A DNA stretch of 24,709 nucleotides from Saccoglossus kowalevskii. Lineage: Eukaryota > Hemichordata > Enteropneusta > Harrimaniidae. Shown piece after piece: positions 18,992-24,709 of this stretch. The number at the start of each line of letters is the position of its first letter. Position 1 is the first letter of the stretch. The notes under the pieces were generated by a model. That model was not told the origin of the DNA. It saw only the letters and a list, made by a program, of their open reading frames with translations, and ran no database searches. The stretch lies in the NCBI RefSeq assembly GCF_000003605.2, contig NW_003148776.1:4736-29444 (forward strand). The letters are read 5' to 3'. The translations under genes and the position numbers were made by a program.

Positions 18992-21602
18992 AGATCATAA
19001 ACGATGCAGTGTATTCAAACAGTGTCAGTTATATGTTCTGTACTCAAGGACATTTCAACCCAATGACTCACTCGACACAGTACAGACATCTTGAAAGTAG
19101 ACATTGGGTACGAAACCGTGCGAGTACTCTAGAGATCGACGAGTACAAATGATACTCAGTAAGCCATGCGGATTCAAGACAAATCTCACCCCAAATAAGA
19201 CCCGGATGTAACGCGTCACGTGTTTACTTGGGGTCCACTAATATCTTAATATTTTTTATTCTCTGTAATGTATTAGCTTAGTTTGTTTTATTTTATCTAT
19301 TTACTTTTTTGTAACCTTTGTAACCTGTTATTCCTTCATAAACTTCTGTAACCATTGCCAATCCCTCCGGGGAATGCCGTGTGTAAGTGTAAATAAAATT
19401 ATTATTAAATATAACGTGATCACAACTAAAAGGGGTCGAACAATAAAATACATTATCCATGACGTCATACTGTCATACCTTTACTTTTACATTCGGGATA
19501 ATCTCGCAACGCAATAACGCGTATACAATTAAAAAGTAAACTACTTAATTAATGAATAAATTAATAAGTAAATAAATAAATCAGTTTTATAATCTTAGCT
19601 TTACAGTACGATAAAGTGATTATATTTAAAATGCGGTGGTCTTCGGGCAGCGCGTGTTCTAATTGCATGTATTAAATAAACAATGTATTTTAAACGCGTT
19701 GTATGCGTCGCTATGAGTCCCATATCGAACAGGACGCGACACGACGACTGCCGCCCTTCATAAGTTATACAAGTGGTTACATTCGGTACCAATCTCCCAG
19801 ACAGAGTTTTACTTCATGAATGATGTCAACAGCAAATATGATCTTATGCTCGTCGTTGATTGGTCGATGCGTCACAGCGGTACTTCTTTCAAAGACGCTC
19901 ACCAAAACATTGCCATTCAGGTGTTCGATTTTCGAACCCGACGAATGTGTACGCGTTGTTTACTGATTTTGGTTGTTTTCAAAGTTAGAAGCTTCTTTTT
20001 TTTTTCTCTAACACAAACGGTGTGGCATGCAGTAGGACGATTTAGTCTTCAATACTACGAAGTGCTTTCGTTTGTTCATATTTCTTCGCATGGCAAGCGA
20101 CAGGACGGTCAGTTTGATTAACCGAGTAACACCTTAGTAACCGTTATTCCGCGATAAAACTATTTTTCTTTTGTAAATTATAACTATTTCACCCTTGACA
20201 GTGCATTTACGGAAAATCATTATCATTTATCGATAAAATATTTTAAATCTTGTTTTCTAGTCAGAATAAATCAACACGAGAGCTCTCTAATAACAAAAAT
20301 ACGCAAATGATACGCGTAGTAAAAGTCGTGTGGTGTTTCACCACAAAATGGCGGTGTGTGGTGACAGAGATACCTGTAAATATTTTCTCAATTTAATCAC
20401 GTGTGAACCAAGCTTGATTTTCAATAAAATATTTCAGACTGGCTTAGATATCTTGCATTTTGTTCTTAATCCACAAAATACATGCGTCCACGAATTGTAC
20501 TACATTTAAAAGCGGAGGGGTCGTCATCTGCGCACGCGCGGGAAATGAGTCCCAAGCGACGATAACAACCCTTGAATACTCAGTAAATGACACTTCTAAC
20601 CAATTAAAGATTACATGTTTCCTATTTGTCACTGTTTCATTAACGCCAGATATGTATGCTTACCATGCGGCTGTGATTACTGCAAACAGAAGCAGATGAA
20701 ATGCTGTGACTACACTACTAGTTGGACGTAAATACAATGCCGCGAACTCGTGCCACCTGGGCGTCAATGACAAAATGTTTACCGTGAAAGTAATGCAAAC
20801 AGATTAACGGTGTTAGGCGTGCAGTACGTTCGGATTTCAGACAATTGGTAAATACTAGCTGTCTGGTGTATAACAAAGTATTTCACACCCGTTAAAATGA
20901 TGTCGTTTTAACTTTACAGATATGATATATCAAAAGCAGATATCCTATCGTCACATTCCTGCTTTCTTAATTTAAATATTTAAATTATATTTATAATGTC
21001 AGTGACCTTCAAGAACGAACAATGTGTGTCTACTGTTTATAAGAACCAGTTGAATTAATATTCTGCAGGTATTTTCTCATTACTGATCCAACATTTAGTG
21101 ATGTATATACTGTAGCAGATAATTGTATCTCACAAATTTGCAATGCAAATTTAACTTAATTACAACCGCATATAACAATAGTCTAAGAAAGAATGGTTAT
21201 TTTGTTATGCCAATCTCATTTGATGCAACGTTCCAAATAAGTCGTACTGATGTGAAGTACAAGAACTGACATGCCTTGGTAACTAGACTAATTGAATCAG
21301 ACTCACAACAATGGGTATGGAATGATAATTATATGAACTCTCGACAAGGTCACGTGGTTTTATTTTCGTAATAACAATGGCTGTACCAAAATCGTGACTA
21401 GTGCTTCTTATAAATGTGGCTGTGGTCGCCATTGCCACCATCAACCCTCTGTATCTGATTCTGTTTTTGTTGTTTTTGTTGTTTGTTTGTTTGTTTTTTT
21501 CTGATTTTTAAATTGTGCGTTTTAGTTGTCATATTGTCATGCATGGCAAATAACAACACATACTTTTGCCATTTTCGTTTGCCTTAGTACAAATAGAATG
21601 AC
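18992..21602. other. Intergenic DNA with scattered promoter-like motifs, no supported gene
   Basis: A 101-codon plus-strand frame starting at an ATG (19816-20121) and a 53-codon frame (20348-20509) are unrecognised. Motifs of interest: TGACGTCA at 19460-19467, a TGTGGTG-TTT-CACCACA hairpin (about 20329-20345), a YY1-like AAAATGGCGG right after it, and an NRF1-like TGCGCACGCGC at about 20529. These could mark a promoter, but no gene can be tied to it. Confidence 0.4.
19250..19410 (+). mobile_element. Possible 3' end of a non-LTR retrotransposon
   Basis: A non-coding stretch ends with CCCTCCGGGGAATGCC..., then GTGTAAATAAAATTATTATTA, an AATAAA followed by an ATT-repeat tail as seen at 3' ends of some CR1-like elements. 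No coding part upstream was recognised and the 5' border is unknown. Confidence 0.35.
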
Positions 21603-21931
21603 GATAAATTCTCAGACCATATACCCTAGTTGATACAAATACATAGTAGAATAAATTCTCAGACCATATACCCTAGTTGATACAAATACATAGTAGAATA
21701 AATTCTCAGACCATATACCCTAGTTGATACAAATACATAGTAGAATAAATTCTCAGACCATATACCCTAGTTGATACAAATACATAGTAGAATAAATTCT
21801 CAGACCATATACCCTAGTTGATACAAATACATAGTAGAATAAATTCTCAGACCATATACCCTAGTTGATACAAATACATAGTAGAATAAATTCTCAGACC
21901 ATATGCCCTAGTTGATACAAATACATAGTAG
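21603..21931. repeat. Minisatellite: seven near-identical 47-bp copies
   Basis: Seven head-to-tail copies of a 47-bp unit beginning AATAAATTCTCAGACCATAT, at 21603, 21650, 21697, 21744, 21791, 21838 and 21885. I see only two differences: G for A at the first base of copy 1 and ATATGCCC for ATATACCC in copy 7. There are no spacers, so this is not a CRISPR array. Confidence 0.97.
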
Positions 21932-22534
21932 AATAATTACTAAGTTCTATTTAGTGTTAATGGTATTTAAATGCAGATGACTTACTTTACTTAAATGATT
22001 ATTGAAAATCTTTCTCCCGTCAACAATTTAGAAAAAAACTTGCAATGGGCCTCGTATAACTCTCGTACGCATTTGTCTTATTTTAAGTATTTTCGAGAAA
22101 AATAACACAAAACGTGCGATTTTGCCAACATTCACAGATTATTAAAAATCAATATGATACAAGAATTGTTTTATAAACTTTTGTGACAATAACATCCACA
22201 TTAGTAATACAGTATTGACAATTCACGATGATCGTCTTGTTTTCCATACTATTTCAAAAACGGTGCACAAAGATGATATTGGTTCAACCATGGAAGGTAC
22301 TGTACTTGCCATGGTTCAACAAACGTAGCCGCACTGTACATGGTGCCTTTTGTTCGCCTTATTTCCACGTTCTGATTTTCTTTGTTGTTGCCCCAGTTTC
22401 GTATCCTACTCACTTTCTTGGGGGTCTATTCTCAGACTGAATGGAATCAGATTATTGGAATTCAGACTAGGGTACAGTATTAATTATCATTGTATGGGCG
22501 TGAATCGCTTGTTGAGTAATGTAAAACATTGAAA

Positions 22535-22702
22535 TAGCTACATGCCATTTTAGCGAATTTGACTCAATGCATGAATTAACAAAATCTTATTTTAGCTAAA
22601 ATGCCAATAATCTAATTGTGAGAATATACTTTATTCTAAATTAGCGACATCTTGAATTAGCGAAATTACAGGTTAGCTAAATAAGCTAAAATGACATGCT
22701 AA
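22535..22702. mobile_element. MITE-like foldback element
   Basis: Imperfect terminal inverted repeats: TAGCTACATGCCATTTTAGC on the left and, reverse-complemented, TTAGCATGTCATTTTAGC on the right. The interior of about 130 bp is full of TTAGCGAA/TTAGCTAA variants. No clear target-site duplication, so the superfamily is open. Confidence 0.5.
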
Positions 22703-23170
22703 CTAAAAAGACGTGTTTTTCAGTATTTCTTAATCAGGCCACCGTCCCTCAACAGGGAGGGAGATCAGTCACATTAAAAGTTCAAGCATTTTGCGTCCCT
22801 TTTCGAATATTAAATGGTAAATAAATTGTTTTACTTGATACTCGGAATGATTTTGCCTTTCCACAGTGAGACATGATATACAAGTGTATTCTAGAGTGTA
22901 TCAATTGTTTAATATTCAAATAAGCGCCATTTTCGTAGTGGGCCACTTAGTTTACATTTCGTATTTTAGAATTTGTCGGAAAATGTGTATTGTATAAACA
23001 GTACCACCTACATTTTTGTTATCTTTTTTTGTTTTTAATTCCAGCCGTATAAACAATGTATGACATGAACTTGGTAGTTTGAGAAATAAAGCAGTTCTTC
23101 ATTAGTACTGACGAAACAGATCACACCCCCCGTCTGACTCTCACTTTATATATCGAACCTTTCCCCACAG

Positions 23171-23247
23171 AATTCGTGAACGTTTTTAATACGAGGATTC
23201 TTTATCTGATAAGGTGAGCAAAATGTTACTTCACGAATTTTGCTCAC
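23171..23247. repeat. Interlocked inverted repeats
   Basis: AATTCGTGAA (23171-23180) pairs with TTCACGAATT (23230-23239), and GTGAGCAAAA (23214-23223) pairs with TTTTGCTCAC (23238-23247); each arm pair is perfect over 10 bp, and the right arms overlap by two bases, so the two stems compete at their ends. Possibly a decayed transposon end. Confidence 0.6.
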
Positions 23248-23689
23248 TATTTAACACCCCCTTATTTTTTGCAATTATGCATTGACAGTTGATTTTCTGA
23301 CAAAAATAGACAAGGTAACACTACAACAACTCCGGCGGGGTAACGGTTTTTCGTCAAAAACCTGATTACAATCATACCCTGGTTTTTTTTCGATTATTAT
23401 TTTTATAAATTATTCATTTTATTTATTTATTCGTATTTTTAAAAACGTATTCCATTATTTCCATGTTTTTAATTGTTCGTTGTAAAAAAAATAGAATTAG
23501 TGAAATAAACTTGATTTGGAAATCATATGACTAAAATAACAAAGTTAATTAAAAGAATAAAAACAAATTAAAAACAAAACGGAGAAAAACTTCAATAAGA
23601 TTCATTGTTCGATCCGCCGGGTCTCTACTCATGTTGAGGCGACTTGCATGCAATGAATGTTGGCTGGCGAAGAAGAATAACAACCGCGA

Positions 23690-23770
23690 TATTCGTAAGC
23701 AGCGCCCTCATAGGGTAACCTCGTGCAACCAACGGCGGAAGTTTCGAAAATCAAAACATTCAATATGGCG
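23690..23770 (+). promoter_or_regulatory. TATA-less housekeeping-type promoter of the gene at 23765
   Basis: Within 65 bases upstream of the ATG are a GAGGGCGC octamer (minus, 23702-23709), an ETS-like GGCGGAAGT (about 23734-23742), and a YY1-like AATATGGCGAC that contains the start codon itself. No TATA box. YY1 motifs overlapping the start codon are known from housekeeping genes in animals. Inference from motifs only. Confidence 0.45.
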
Positions 23771-23914
23771 ACAAGAGTTGGCGTAAGATCACTGCGTTCC
23801 TCTAAAAGAAGCGATCTGGGTGCCCAAATGGGCGATAGGACGGTGAAAATTGCACCGGTTGGTGCATGGGTAGAACCCGTACGTATTAGTGTTGATGAAC
23901 AATGTCATGCCGTG
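23765..23914 (+). CDS. First coding exon of an unidentified gene (partial, continues beyond the window)
   Basis: 150 bp, exactly 50 codons, from ATG (23765-23767) to a consensus GTAAGT donor (23915-23920), phase 0. The N-terminus MATRVGVRSLRSSKRSDLG is Arg/Ser-rich with no acid in the first 16 residues, which could suit a mitochondrial or nuclear protein; the rest (GDRTVKIAPVGAWVEPVRIS) looks like ordinary globular sequence. I do not recognise the family. A non-ATG codon upstream extends the frame but the ATG sits in a good context (A at -3, G at +4). No convincing second exon was found before the window ends. Confidence 0.6.
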
Positions 23915-24709
23915 GTAAGTAATTGTTTTTACACAAAAAAACCCCTCGCTGATCATCATGTTTTGAGATGACCGTACGTGTTACAGCCTGTACCTCTGTA
24001 AAACCATCTTTTATTTATACTGTCTTCGCTTATTTCAAAATATTTCTCCATATTTTAACGATGATCAGATTGAGAGTAGTAGCCTTATTTATTGTAATCA
24101 TTTAATCATCATGCTTACTGCAGGGTTATGTTGGGCTGCGAATTTCATTGTCGTGAAGCCAGGATCATAGTACGGGTAGTTTCCATGCACACATCAAATG
24201 AATGTGTCAGTTTAGCCAACTTGAATACCCATTAGACGTGCTGCAGAATGAGAGAAAAAATCTATCGGACATCTTAAAGTTATTCTTTCAAAAATGCTGA
24301 TTTCTCTTTCATTCATTATTTCAAGTGCTGAATGTTCTTTTTCAAATACTAGATCATGACTTGACATGATTTTTAAAGGGTGTATTCACTGTTGCTTGTT
24401 TTCTGACAGTTGCAGTTTTTGCTAGCCGTGGTTTCGCTGTGTTTTGGGTCCTGATAGGTTTTGAGCTATATCTACAAACACTTGTCAATCATTTTTACAT
24501 ATTTTTCCATGTCTGGATTAGTTATTAATGTCTTCAGTTATTAAAGTCCTTGGTCATGAAAGTTTAAGCGTGCAGGATTTCACAATAACAGTGATGATTC
24601 CTAAGGAATGTCATAGTTTTGAGGAAGAAATTATGGTAAGGGTTGGGGTAGGTTTAAGTGCCTGTGATGATGACTGAACTAAACAGTTAAAAATCGGCCT
24701 GGCAGTTGA
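23915..24709 (+). other. Presumed first intron of the gene at 23765
   Basis: Begins GTAAGT. AT-rich, no recognised exon. A possible acceptor at about 24122 (CTTACTGCAG) opens a phase-0 frame of only ten codons before a stop and is not accepted. Confidence 0.45.

Larger units (their letters stand above)
21932..23640. other. Intergenic DNA, repeat-rich
   Basis: No supported gene. Apart from the MITE-like element and the nested inverted repeat listed separately, a short inverted repeat (AACCATGG at 22286-22293 and CCATGGTT at 22309-22316) and AT-rich low-complexity DNA (23395-23580) are present. Confidence 0.55.

Noticed and set aside
19816-20121. 101-codon plus-strand frame with ATG start
   Set aside because: No recognised domain, and the later part is a low-complexity hydrophobic run; kept only as a note.
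21603-21931. Possible CRISPR array
   Set aside because: Units abut directly with no unique spacers, and the genome is eukaryotic; it is a minisatellite.
23723-23764. Upstream extension of the frame at 23765
   Set aside because: Starts at GTG; animal genes use ATG and the one at 23765 has a good context.

Overview
This window looks like a piece of an animal nuclear genome, most likely a marine invertebrate. It is AT-rich, carries widely spaced multi-exon genes with GT-AG introns of about 0.14-1.6 kb, and holds minisatellites, MITE-like elements and decayed non-LTR retrotransposon pieces. There are no bacterial-style gene packing or operons. I cannot name the species; a non-vertebrate deuterostome or another lophotrochozoan-type animal would fit, but this is inference.

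Two complete protein-coding genes can be rebuilt by hand, both on the minus strand. (1) A secretory-pathway cyclophilin (peptidyl-prolyl cis-trans isomerase of the PPIB/NinaA-like group) occupies 2048-6368 in four exons (6254-6368, 4621-4890, 2881-3065, 2048-2173) and encodes 231 residues with an N-terminal signal peptide. (2) An SLC22-family organic ion transporter (12-TM major facilitator) occupies 9984-16586 in nine exons (16215-16586, 15265-15368, 14472-14626, 13966-14137, 13204-13345, 12982-13064, 11715-11926, 11109-11217, and 9988-10194, or 9984-10194 if the in-line stop is used) and encodes 519 residues. Splice phases agree at every junction in both genes. A third gene begins on the plus strand at 23765 with a 50-codon first exon under a TATA-less, housekeeping-type promoter; I do not recognise its product and the rest lies beyond the window.

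By region: 1-1.96 kb is intergenic with no supported gene; 1.96-6.4 kb is the cyclophilin gene, with a hAT-type MITE (3453-3678) and a dead retrotransposon reverse-transcriptase fragment (4198-4607) in its second intron; 6.4-9.6 kb is intergenic and contains a striking array of six perfect CRE palindromes (8317-8714), two pairs of them on a diverged 126-bp duplication; 9.6-16.6 kb is the SLC22 gene with a DR1 nuclear-receptor element just 5' of its start codon; 16.6-23.6 kb is a repeat-rich intergenic stretch with 43-bp and 47-bp minisatellites and a MITE-like element; 23.7 kb to the end is the 5' part of the third gene.

The three genes have no obvious shared pathway. No novel multi-gene system is evident. 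The most interesting signals are regulatory: the CRE array, seven copies of a CTCF-core-like octamer (GAGGGCGC), the DR1 element at the transporter start, and a stop codon embedded in a perfect splice donor at the transporter's C-terminus.
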